Positions 34,305 through 42,707 of a DNA stretch of 64,000 bases are shown in pieces. Below the pieces are notes generated by a model, which did no database searches, was not told where the DNA came from, and was given only the letters and a program-made list of their open reading frames with translations. Position 1 is the stretch's first letter; each line of letters begins with the position of its first letter. The DNA lies in contig NZ_JAFEWF010000009.1 of assembly GCF_017355835.1 (NCBI RefSeq), forward strand, positions 332,478-396,477. The letters are read 5' to 3'. The DNA comes from Desertivirga brevis (GTDB taxonomy: Bacteria > Bacteroidota > Bacteroidia > Sphingobacteriales > Sphingobacteriaceae). A program made the position numbers and the translations under genes.

Positions 34305-35060
34305 ATGCGAATATTCCTATGTTCTGCCATTGTGCTGCTATTTACAATAAACAGTTGTACATCTGTTAAATCCGCTAGAAGGAATACTGAATGGATAAAA
34401 CTGTTTAACGGAAAGGATATAAATGATTGGTTTGTAAAGATCAAGCACCATGAGGTAGGCGAGAATTTTGGCAATACTTTCAGGGCGGAAGATGGTATTA
34501 TAAAAGTGCGCTATGATCAGTACGGAGATTTCAACAATCAGTTCGGGCATTTGTATTACAAAGTTCCGTTTTCATATTATCATCTAAAATTGGAATATCG
34601 CTTCGTGGGAGAGCTTCAAAAAGGTGCACCAAGTTATACTATTCGCAACAGTGGAGTAATGTTTCATTCCCAGGATCCGAGAACAATGTCTAAAGAGCAG
34701 GATTGGCCAACTTCTGTTGAATGTCAGTTTTTAGGGGGGCTGGGAGATGGAAAGCCTCGTCCAACCGGGAACATGTGCTCGCCTGGTACCAAGATAATTT
34801 ATAATGGAGCACTTGATGAACGTCATTGTATTGATTCCAAATCCAAAACCTATTATGGAGATCAATGGGTTAAAGCAGAGCTGATCGTTTTAGGAGATTC
34901 GCTCATTACTCATATCATTAATGGCGACACGGTATTGCAATACTCCAAGCCTCAAACCGATGCAGCACAAATGCTAAAAAATGGTTTTATTGCTCTTCAA
35001 AGCGAAGGGCAGCCGATAGATTTCAGAAATATAGAGCTTAAAGACTTGTCAAGGAAGTAA
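34305..35060 (+). CDS. DUF1080 (3-keto-disaccharide hydrolase-like) lipoprotein
   Basis: 251 residues with a lipoprotein-type signal (LLFTINSC, Cys about residue 19). The start of the domain, EWIKLFNGKDINDWFVKIK, and later NSGVMFHSQDP and PTSVECQFLGGLGDG are the DUF1080 family signature, a LamG-like sandwich that includes 3-keto-glucoside hydrolases. It would act in the periplasm or on the outer membrane on oxidised disaccharides or glycosides. It is monocistronic, within the segment flanked by the 113-bp repeats. Confidence 0.88.
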   Translation: MRIFLCSAIVLLFTINSCTSVKSARRNTEWIKLFNGKDINDWFVKIKHHEVGENFGNTFRAEDGIIKVRYDQYGDFNNQFGHLYYKVPFSYYHLKLEYRFVGELQKGAPSYTIRNSGVMFHSQDPRTMSKEQDWPTSVECQFLGGLGDGKPRPTGNMCSPGTKIIYNGALDERHCIDSKSKTYYGDQWVKAELIVLGDSLITHIINGDTVLQYSKPQTDAAQMLKNGFIALQSEGQPIDFRNIELKDLSRK

Positions 35061-35500
35061 CCGCTATTAGGTTACGATTACGTCATTAATGACCTTGCAT
35101 TCCCTAAGGTGCGAGAATCAAAATATATATAGTATTAGGAGTAGCCAAGCGAGTTTGGCTATCAACGAATTCGGGGATAAAACCAAGGTAAACAGGTGCA
35201 CTTGCTTGATCAGTACATTTGTTCGATATAAATGAATATTTGTTCTATGCCGGGACGAAGTGTGGGGCTATTTTTGGTTATAATAGGCACAGCTAATTAC
35301 TAACCTAATTGTCCGATTCCTATGAAAGTCGCTACTGTTACTTAATAAAAAATTACCATTTCTAACTCCGGGTTTTTATATGCTGGCAGGCAAACAAAGG
35401 CGACATAACTTGCTCTTGCTCAAAGGTGATTGTGTGATGCATGGAAAGACCTGGTAAAAATTATAGTACCCTTCCATTTATACATCAAACTATAACCTAA
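35061..35500. other. Intergenic, nothing recognised
   Basis: 440 nt between the DUF1080 gene and the TlpA-type gene. No ORF longer than 50 codons with coding character and no clear hairpin terminator was seen. Fragmentary short runs only. Confidence 0.5.
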
Positions 35501-37027
35501 ATGAAACGAAGTCCTCAAACATCTTTAAAAGCTTCCTTTGCTATCTTGCAAATAATTTTTGCTCTAGTGCTATCAAAAGAAGTACTGGCTCAAAAGACCA
35601 CTCGTATAAACACTACAAGCCTCTGTAAGGCTGTTGAATCAGACATTAATAATACCAGGAAGCATCAGCTTTTTATTGATGCATCATGGGGGAAAGATAC
35701 AGACCTGATAAACCAATATAATATGTGGGTGAATAAGTATCCTCGATCTCCGATCGTACCCTTGATGATTGGAAAACATCTCGGAGGAAAGGGAGAACCA
35801 GAAAGCATACCCTTTCTAATTAAAGCAGTCAAACTTGATGCCTCTCTCGACACCGCCTGGTATCTTGTTGCCAAAGTATCTCAAAATGCGGGTAACGATA
35901 GTATAGCAGTGGAATATATCAGCAAAGCGGGATCTTTAAAACCTGACAAAGAGTTGTACGCGCTTCAAAAAGTTCTTATTAAGAGCGCGAATTCTCCTGA
36001 AATTTTTGAGGAGGAGGCCTTTAAATTCATTAGAAAATTTCCTTCTACCGAGAGTGCTGTTTTCCTTCTTCAAAAGTTAGCACAAAAAGAAGATAATTTA
36101 ACGATAAAAATCAGCTACTACGAGATCCTTAACTCAATGTTTAAGGATGAGGCTGGATCCGCACTTGAAGAATATTTCGAACTGTTACTGGACACTCTTC
36201 CGGGAAAAGCATTTGAACTCGCAACGGAAAAATATATTCATTTGAAAACGAACCATGGCATATGGGGCGAAAGACGGCGAATAGCAGAAGCTTTTGCAAA
36301 GGTTCGCGATCTGGAAAAAAGATTTCAATATGCAGAGGCGATTACGTTACTGAATGGTTTGGAATTAGGTCATTATCCTGAAAAATTCGAAATCATTAAA
36401 CAAAAGTTAATTGTCTGTAAATCGAAAATTTTAGATGCAGACGGACAGACACAACCAGCCTACGAAAGCCTTTGCTCTTTATATGCAACTAGCCCTGGTT
36501 ATAGCCTTAGAACTAAGCTCTTTTATTACGGTTACAAAATTGGTAAAGATACTATCACCGTGATGAAAGAGATAAACCAGATGAGAAGGCAGACTTCAAT
36601 TGAAGCAAGCGACCAATCCTTTACTGAACTATCTAGTTCCAAAGCGCTCAAGATCTCCGATTTAAGGGGGAGAATGATTCTTCTTTCACACTGGTTCCCT
36701 GGATGTTATCCATGTATAGCTGAATTTCCTTTTTTTGAATATTCTTTAAAAAAGCTGGACCGAGATCAAATTGTGTATTTAGGGGTGAATGGAGAGATTA
36801 AACAAGATGATTTAGTACTTCCCCTGATACACAAGAGAAACTACAGTTTTACTCCTCTTATAACGCCAAAGAAATATGAAGGGAACTTAAAACCATATGG
36901 TTTTCCCACAAATTTCCTTATCGACCAGGACGGTAAAATCATTCTTAAAAATTTTAGAGTGGATAATCGTAACAAGGACATGCTGGAGCTCTTGGTAAGT
37001 GAGTTGATCACATATTACAATAAGTAA
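35501..37027 (+). CDS. Secreted TlpA-family thioredoxin-like protein with a long helical N-terminal part
   Basis: 508 residues with a signal peptide (about 1-31, ending VLAQ). Residues 50-350 are helical with TPR-like repeats (AWYLVAKVSQNAGNDSIAVE). The C-terminal domain (about 370-505) is a TlpA/AhpC redoxin with the CxxC motif GCYPC (Cys402, Cys405) and PYGFPTNFLIDQDGKI, which supplies the cis-Pro. It probably reduces disulfides in the periplasm. Its last 31 codons are part of the 113-bp direct repeat. It is intact. Confidence 0.88.
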   Translation: MKRSPQTSLKASFAILQIIFALVLSKEVLAQKTTRINTTSLCKAVESDINNTRKHQLFIDASWGKDTDLINQYNMWVNKYPRSPIVPLMIGKHLGGKGEPESIPFLIKAVKLDASLDTAWYLVAKVSQNAGNDSIAVEYISKAGSLKPDKELYALQKVLIKSANSPEIFEEEAFKFIRKFPSTESAVFLLQKLAQKEDNLTIKISYYEILNSMFKDEAGSALEEYFELLLDTLPGKAFELATEKYIHLKTNHGIWGERRRIAEAFAKVRDLEKRFQYAEAITLLNGLELGHYPEKFEIIKQKLIVCKSKILDADGQTQPAYESLCSLYATSPGYSLRTKLFYYGYKIGKDTITVMKEINQMRRQTSIEASDQSFTELSSSKALKISDLRGRMILLSHWFPGCYPCIAEFPFFEYSLKKLDRDQIVYLGVNGEIKQDDLVLPLIHKRNYSFTPLITPKKYEGNLKPYGFPTNFLIDQDGKIILKNFRVDNRNKDMLELLVSELITYYNK

Positions 37028-37044
37028 TGGATCGCCTCTATACT
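36932..37044. repeat. 113-bp direct repeat, right copy
   Basis: The right copy covers the 3' end and stop codon of the TlpA-type gene plus 17 bp downstream. It matches 28142-28254 at 111 of 113 positions. Because the gene is whole here, this is the source copy and the left one the derivative. Confidence 0.95.
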
Positions 37045-37407
37045 AAAAGATAATCAAAAGCTTGTTCCGGTCCCAAGCCTGCCCGGTAATGGATAAATAG
37101 GGGAAGCCAAACTTGGTAGGCTTCTCCTAATCCAGAATCACGAATGCATCGAGTTCCTACTTGCCTGTTAAAAACAAAATTTCAGAAGCTAAAGGAACTT
37201 GACGTACTTCAGTAGGAGTTATTGGGCGAGAGTGACCGGAAGAGCAACTTCCGAGATTTCTTCAGTCGGCTTGTCGTTATTGGCACAACAACACTTGTTT
37301 CTTAGTTGAAGTTTTTTTCAAACCAAAATGTTGTTCCGTTGATGGAAGTTTCTTACTTATAGAACTACCCTTAAACCTCTTACTTGAAAGACTCGGATAA
37401 CTTTTTA
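37045..37407. other. Intergenic; hairpin at 37100-37127
   Basis: 363 nt between the TlpA stop and the TlpA relic. A 9-bp stem (37100-37108 / 37119-37127, one G-U pair) follows the TlpA gene at 73 nt and may be its terminator, but it has no T-tract. No gene was recognised. Confidence 0.45.
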
Positions 37408-37918
37408 TTAAGAGCCCGGCGCTAAGGCCGGCCCCAGTATCCGTCCCTCTGAAGATATTTGAAAGCTATCTGTAACTGGCTGTACCCCCCCCCTATAATT
37501 TAGCAACGGGAGCAATATCTTCCAGGTCACATGATGGCATCCTTCCACTTCTGCTCATCTTTTTTTACATCCACAGAATAGAGCACTATGGTAAAGCCTT
37601 TTCTCTGGAATTCACCATAACTCCAGAATTCCAGTAAAACATATTTCCCTTTAAAGAAACCCGTCGCTGTTTCTGGAGATTTCCAGCCATCTTAAGTTTC
37701 TCACCAACGCTTCTAACCTCGACAGTATCAAACTTCTTAGTCACGTCAGAAGGATGAAGGATCAGGAAAATACGGTCATTGTCTGCCCCTTTTATTGTAC
37801 CAGTTATTTCATAGGTTAGCTTTTGTTGCTCTTGGCCTACGCTCGGGAATGGTAGAAGCAAGAGATTGCTGAGAACATAAAGGGAACAGATACGGGATGG
37901 AAGAATGGAATGTTTCAT
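37408..37918 (-). pseudogene. Decayed DUF4369/TlpA-type protein
   Basis: From ATG 37918 an intact start encodes a signal peptide (cut near SVGQ) and a DUF4369-like segment (LTYEITGTIKGADNDRIFLI, VRSVGEKLKMAG) up to a stop at 37586. After that, in shifted frames, come GFTIVLYSVDVKKDEQKWKD (about 37595-37535) and VQPVTDSFQISSEGRILG (about 37476-37423), which match the middle and end of a TlpA redoxin domain. The CxxC segment between them is missing. So a full DUF4369-TlpA gene has lost an internal piece and gained at least two frame breaks. The frame ends at a TAA at 37408. Confidence 0.65.
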
Positions 37919-38311
37919 AATGCATCGTTGTGTAAATGTGGATTCCGGTTTTACTGAAAGTTAGCAATATTGAAAACTACCTATTCCTATAATCATTTTC
38001 CTAAATATAACGATCAAACGTTTCCTCTGTCTAAAGAATAACATTCGTTATACAGAGATATACAAATGTTCTAGTGATTGAATTTTGCTGAAGGTATTTT
38101 AGCAGTATAATTATAAATAATCTAACCGAGGCTTTGAAAGAGAATTTTCCAAATACCCGGTTCCTACCATTTGCAATTGAGGACCTGATGGCTGATGATT
38201 TGGAGGATAAAGGCAATACCGAAAGTTTGGCCGCAGGGGGTTTAATCTATTATGATTTGAGGGTTTTTGTGATCAACCAGCTTTGTAATTTATTAACATC
38301 ATTAAACAAAT

Positions 38312-38572
38312 ATGAAAAATAAAAAGCTTTTTTTTCAAATCTTAGTAGGTCCGTTGACTGGTGCTGTTGTTGCCTTGTTTTTATCTGGAAAAATTATCCA
38401 CTATCCTCAAGGGACTAAAGAGGGGGGAATTATAGGGGCCGTAGCAGTTGCTATAATCATGTTAACTAGCTGGATCTTAAGTATGCTTACTGCCTATATT
38501 AAAAAGAAAAGAAGATTTCGAGATCTCCTGTGGGCGCGAAGCGAAAGGCACCAGCAACCTGCCTGCCACTAA
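38312..38572 (+). CDS. Small two-span membrane protein
   Basis: 86 residues. Two hydrophobic segments are seen (about 8-24, QILVGPLTGAVVALFL, and 38-62, IIGAVAVAIIMLTSWILSML), then a basic tail beginning KKKRRF. It is not recognised. A terminator-like hairpin with GGAGCG/CGCTCC arms follows at about 38579-38605. Confidence 0.55.
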   Translation: MKNKKLFFQILVGPLTGAVVALFLSGKIIHYPQGTKEGGIIGAVAVAIIMLTSWILSMLTAYIKKKRRFRDLLWARSERHQQPACH

Positions 38573-38576
38573 ATAA

Positions 38577-38606
38577 TGCGGAGCGATTAGCGACGCTCCG
38601 TTTATT
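38577..38606 (+). terminator. Hairpin after the small membrane protein gene
   Basis: GCGGAGCG / CGCTCCGT arms around a short loop followed by TTTATTA. It lies just behind the stop at 38572. Confidence 0.5.
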
Positions 38607-38758
38607 ATACTTAGCTGCGGAACCAATTTTTTAAGATCAATTTGATGCTATCGAATCAGATGAACAAATAGAGTTGTCAGCTTTTAAAATAGTTGACTTT
38701 TCTTATCGTTTTGAAGCGTTCAAAAAACGCAAACTTGTATTAAACTAACATTAACAAT

Positions 38759-39323
38759 ATGAAACTCTACTTTCTATTTATATTATTTGCTTTACCTCCA
38801 AGCTTTAGCTATGCGCAAATAATGCCGGAAAATCCAACGCTTTTATTTCAAGGCTTCTGGACTTCAAATAGATACCTCTTTCAGAATTGTTCAAATGCAG
38901 ACAGATTTCCTTCAAAAATCAACCGCTTACTTTGTTAATGGGATGTTAGTAGATGAATCGATGTTTAGGACAATCAAACCTGCTCAATTGCAGAATATTA
39001 AGATAGAAAAAGATGTTGTTGAATTAGATGGAACTCTATATCAAAGGAAGATATACAGTACGGTTAAAGAAGGGGTTGATTTTAAGCTAATCTCTATCAG
39101 AGAACTTATCAAGAAACATGTTGAGATAATAGAAAAAAGGCATCTTGTTGTTCTCCTTGACGTAGAGATAGTAAATGGAGATTATGATAAAATTAACATT
39201 AATGAGAATGCGCTTTTGAGACTCATCATAAAAGACCTTAAAAACCCGAAAGAAGGATTGGATGTAAAGATTATAGAACTTTTAACAAAGACTACAGAAA
39301 AAATTAAAAAAGTAAACCAGTAA
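38759..39323 (+). pseudogene. Secreted plug-like protein broken by a frameshift
   Basis: The ATG at 38759 encodes a clear signal peptide MKLYFLFILFALPPSF ending SYAQ, but that frame stops after about 59 codons. The +1 frame carries the mature protein from about 38825 on (GLQIDTSFRIV, AYFVNGMLVDESMFRTIKPA, QLQNIKIEKDVVELDGTLY). The middle resembles a TonB-receptor plug motif (xVNG/VDG...I.P..I.xIxIxKD). The frames meet between about 38815 and 38840. It could be a natural break or an error; the +1 frame itself is 142 codons from 38895. Confidence 0.6.
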
Positions 39324-39654
39324 ACTAAAAAAAGTACTAGCTAAAGCAGTGGAGGGCTCGCTACTCCTTTTGTTTAATTAGTTAGTGCAACTTGAATCGC
39401 AACCCAATTTTAAATTATAAGATTAAAGAAAACTGCTGGCTATAACCATTCGTTTTTACACTTTATTGAAATTTTCCCCTTCACATTTTTTCATGCAGTA
39501 CTCCTTTTCGTATGAGCCTCTCTTTATGCAAACCCATTTTTTACCACTTAATTTCATCATACCATACCTATTAGAAGATGAAACCCCATTTATTTTTACG
39601 GCAATTTTTATCGCTCTTATAACAATCGTAAAATATAAAAATTCTACCCAAGAG
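39324..39654. other. Intergenic, AT-rich, next to the ICE relic
   Basis: 331 nt. A weak open frame from about 39493 (MQYSFSYEPLFMQTHF, with one hydrophobic stretch) runs into the relic and ends at 39696. It is probably not a gene. Confidence 0.4.
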
Positions 39655-40074
39655 AACGCTAAAGTTATACTTGGAAGTCAAAGAGGTTGGCAATAATTTC
39701 CTCGCCAAATATTTCTATCCCAACTAGGGATTCAATTTGAGCAAACCTAGGCCAAATATCCACTGAAACAACCGGACAAAAAGCAGAAGGAAGAAATGGA
39801 GAAGACCTTCAGGAAAGGAGATTTAGTTAAGGTTTAGCTGAAAGGAAAGCTTCTGTCTGCCTATGTACAGCCTATCCCAAAATGAAAGCCATGGATTTCT
39901 TTGATCAGACGCTGCAATTCACAGGTCTAGATTGTTACCAGGGCAGGGAAAGGAGGCTAAGGAAAGTAAGTGCTGGTGGTGGATGAGAAAACATCTGGCA
40001 CCTTAAACAGGGAGGATAAGCCCTGGGAGCAGTCTACGGCATAACAAAAGAACTCATTAGGTAAATGATTATGT
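39655..40074 (+). pseudogene. Broken second copy of the ICE gene at 21660-22490
   Basis: The DNA follows the second half of the intact gene (about 22062-22495) base for base through several runs, for example GGAAAGGAGATTTAGTT, GGCAGGGAAAGGAGGCTAAG-like and GAGGATAAGCCCTGGGA blocks. Small deletions, an in-frame TAG and several frameshifts have destroyed the frame. The 5' half is absent. It shows that a related conjugative element once lay at this site, or that part of the present one was copied here. Confidence 0.8.
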
Positions 40075-40345
40075 TTGTTTGCACCTCGATATTGGTGGTG
40101 TAAGCAACACTTTTTACGGCTCATTATATATTTCTTGACCGAAGGTAGGAGCCGTACAAATAATGGGGGTAGTCGAAACGGTGCTGAGATTGATAACTTC
40201 TAGAATTTCGCCCTGACAGAAAAGAATAAGAGCAAGGAACAGAATTGTAAAATTGTTTTTCTTTATTAACTGAAAGTGTTTAGAATGATAAGGAGAGGAA
40301 TTTATCAGAATTAAGCGGATTATTGGAGGCCCCTTGAAGAGTACC

Positions 40346-40666
40346 TTAGCCAGGAATTATATACTCCATTAGTTGTTTATTGGAAAGGGTAAATGGAAGT
40401 TTAGTCTCGTCGTCGATGTAGATTAGTTTTCTTTTTTTGTCAATCTGTTTAATATGCTCATGATTAACAATATAAGACTGACTTACGCGAACAAACTTTC
40501 CTGCCTCCAGCTCCAGATGAAATTTAGTTAGCGACTTTACTATAACATAGCTCTTTTGATTTTTTAAATAAATTGTAGTATAGCAATTATCGGACTGGCA
40601 ATAAAGGATTTCATCTTGGTTTAACAAGATGATGTAATTATTAACGGGAATAGCAACTTTGGTCAT
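40346..40666 (-). CDS. Stand-alone LytTR DNA-binding domain protein
   Basis: 106 residues consisting of only a LytTR domain: DEILYCQSDNCYTTIYLKNQ, LEAGKFVRVSQSYIVNHEHI and KKRKLIYIDDETKLPFTLSN. The receiver domain normally found in LytR/AgrR regulators is missing, as is any membrane segment. It may be a repressor or a partner for another regulator. It is monocistronic, in a gene-poor region. Small stand-alone LytTR proteins are known, so it could be functional. Confidence 0.85.
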   Translation of the reverse strand: MTKVAIPVNNYIILLNQDEILYCQSDNCYTTIYLKNQKSYVIVKSLTKFHLELEAGKFVRVSQSYIVNHEHIKQIDKKRKLIYIDDETKLPFTLSNKQLMEYIIPG

Positions 40667-41140
40667 GAAATTGTTGTGATTATTAAGTTAGATAGATTAA
40701 TACGGTTTATGATTATCAGCACAACAAGAATCGGCATAGGAAAGATGAATAGGTAATTTAAATGTTAAAAAAACTATAACAAATGTTTCTATAACTGATA
40801 TTTAGGAAATTTAATTTTGTTGTTTTATTTACAGTAAATTAGTTCAGATTGTTAGCCTGATCCGGCATTTATACAATTTAGCATTCAACTGTGCTCGGCT
40901 TCAATGGCTGATTGTAGTAGCTGTTAATATAGATTAAGGAATTGATTTACTATTTGTTGCACTGTTACAGTTATGCTCTGTATTGCTGTTAAGGGTAATT
41001 ACAGTTCTTTCAGTGGAAGGGTTGTTTTGCTTTTTCAGGGAGCAAAGAAAGCCTAAGATTTAGTTCCAAGTAAAAATTGGATTATGGTTCACCTTGATTC
41101 GAATGTTCGATGGGGGGCTCAAAATTGAATGATTTCCTCA
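40667..41140. other. Intergenic, AT-rich, nothing recognised
   Basis: 474 nt upstream of the LytTR gene and downstream of the secreted-protein gene. No coding character and no obvious RNA. Confidence 0.5.
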
Positions 41141-41168
41141 AAAGAGGCTGCAATCATGCAACCTCTTT
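41141..41168 (-). terminator. Terminator behind the secreted-protein gene
   Basis: A 12-bp stem with one mismatch (AAAGAGGCTGCA / TGCAACCTCTTT) around an ATCA loop. On the minus strand a T-run follows. It is 73 nt past the stop at 41241. Confidence 0.6.
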
Positions 41169-41240
41169 ACAATCAATTTTAAGCAAGTCACCGGAAGAAT
41201 GGATGTATATGATTAATAACGAATGCTTATTGATTTAAAA

Positions 41241-41624
41241 TTACCAGCGCAGTGTAGCTTGAACAATTGTATTATCCACACAAGAAGCTTGTAACTCCAA
41301 CTGGTACCACTGACCCGTATAGGTTGCACTGTAACTTTGGGTAACACTTCCACCACTTTGATAATCATAAGAGCTAATAACATTGCCTCCAAGTCCATGT
41401 CTTACATACGCGTATCCCACACCAGATGTAGGGTAACGAGGCCCACGGTTAATTGTACAACTAAATTGAATTGGGCAGTATGCGCTTATGTTAACATACT
41501 CGGTATCAGTATATGGATAGCCGGTGCCGGTGAATCCGGCTGCAACACTAATTCCATTATTGTAGGCGTAGGTGCTTGATATTGAAGCTAGAATCAATGT
41601 GAAAACTAATAGTAATTTTTTCAT
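41241..41624 (-). CDS. Small secreted protein, unknown family
   Basis: 127 residues with a clear signal peptide (about 1-20, ending STYA). The mature part is rich in Tyr, Gly, Ser and Thr, with three Cys (AYCPIQFSC and ASCVDN) and a beta-type pattern (VSQSY..TYTGQWYQLELQA-like). It has a well-formed terminator. The family is not recognised. It may be an extracellular or surface protein. Confidence 0.7.
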   Translation of the reverse strand: MKKLLLVFTLILASISSTYAYNNGISVAAGFTGTGYPYTDTEYVNISAYCPIQFSCTINRGPRYPTSGVGYAYVRHGLGGNVISSYDYQSGGSVTQSYSATYTGQWYQLELQASCVDNTIVQATLRW

Positions 41625-42707
41625 GGTTTGTTGTTTTTATTATTTATATATATGGTGACTTGAATAAGAATTTTGATACTCTATTTCTCCTATGATATTA
41701 TCTTCAAAGAAATGTATGAACATTGGCTGCAGCCTATAATAGCAACCTTAGCTGTTAGCTTTCACGGTGTTCGTTTCTCTTCAAATGAAAGTTCTATTTA
41801 AACTTTTAACGCTTTCGGTCTTATGTTCTCGTTTTGCAAGCTGAGTTGCAAGGACTTATTAAATTTATCTCTAATTTTTTTGTTAGTAGGTCTTTGTCAA
41901 ATGTACTGTAAGGTTTAGATTTTAAGTTAGTTAGGGGAGGCTCTGATAGGAATTGATGGGCAATGCTAATGAATTAGGCAGTTGCTTTCAAGATTTGAGC
42001 CAGTTTTATCAAGAGTAGAGGGGGGAACATTTAAATGCTATAAACCAGTTACAGTTGATATATAAGTAATTTTATTCAGCATAGTTTGTTGAATAAAAAC
42101 TAAGGCAGGAAACTTTAAAATATTCTTTGTAGAACAATATCAACTGCCCGAACTTACCTTTTTTTATTCCATTATCTCAGAAATATTAAGTTTAGCAGCT
42201 GATGAAGTTTAAGATTTTAAAATAATAATAAGATTTTGTTGTTGCACTCTTAACATATTCCTTATAAATTTTAACAAATGAGGTATCAGAATAGAAAATG
42301 ATAGCCGATATTTAAAGCGTTAATTAATGGTGAAACAATTATGTCGCACTATTAACTTGCTTGTTACAAATTCCTTCTTATATGAAAACAGTAGCCAATT
42401 TAATCTTTCCTCAACTCACTCCTGCGAGCCTTAGTTTTATGACAAAGGGTATTAAGGTCCGTCTATTGGTTACGATTTAGTCAGCCCAATCGGCGTAGAT
42501 TTTTCACTTAATATTAGTGCTCGTTCCCGTCACTAAATAAGAGTCCTAATTTACTTAGTATTTATCAGTCAATTTCTAAGTTTTAAGTCAGGTCTCTCTC
42601 AGTAGCTTACGAAATCATCAAATCCCGGCTTTCACTCCCGTTATAATAATCTAACACAAGATCACTTTCAACTTTTTTACCTACATACTATTAAACCTTT
42701 TTTTGAA
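41625..42707. other. Long intergenic region without genes
   Basis: 1,083 nt, AT-rich. No ORF over 50 codons with coding character, no tRNA-like cloverleaf, no clear terminator. The last 300 nt upstream of the parvulin-type gene may hold its promoter. Confidence 0.5.

Noticed and set aside
38134..38322. Open frame with a double-glycine motif (ESLAAGG) resembling a bacteriocin leader
   Set aside because: It has only a TTG start and no upstream ATG, and overlaps the next gene's start; no peptidase-transporter or maturase gene is nearby.
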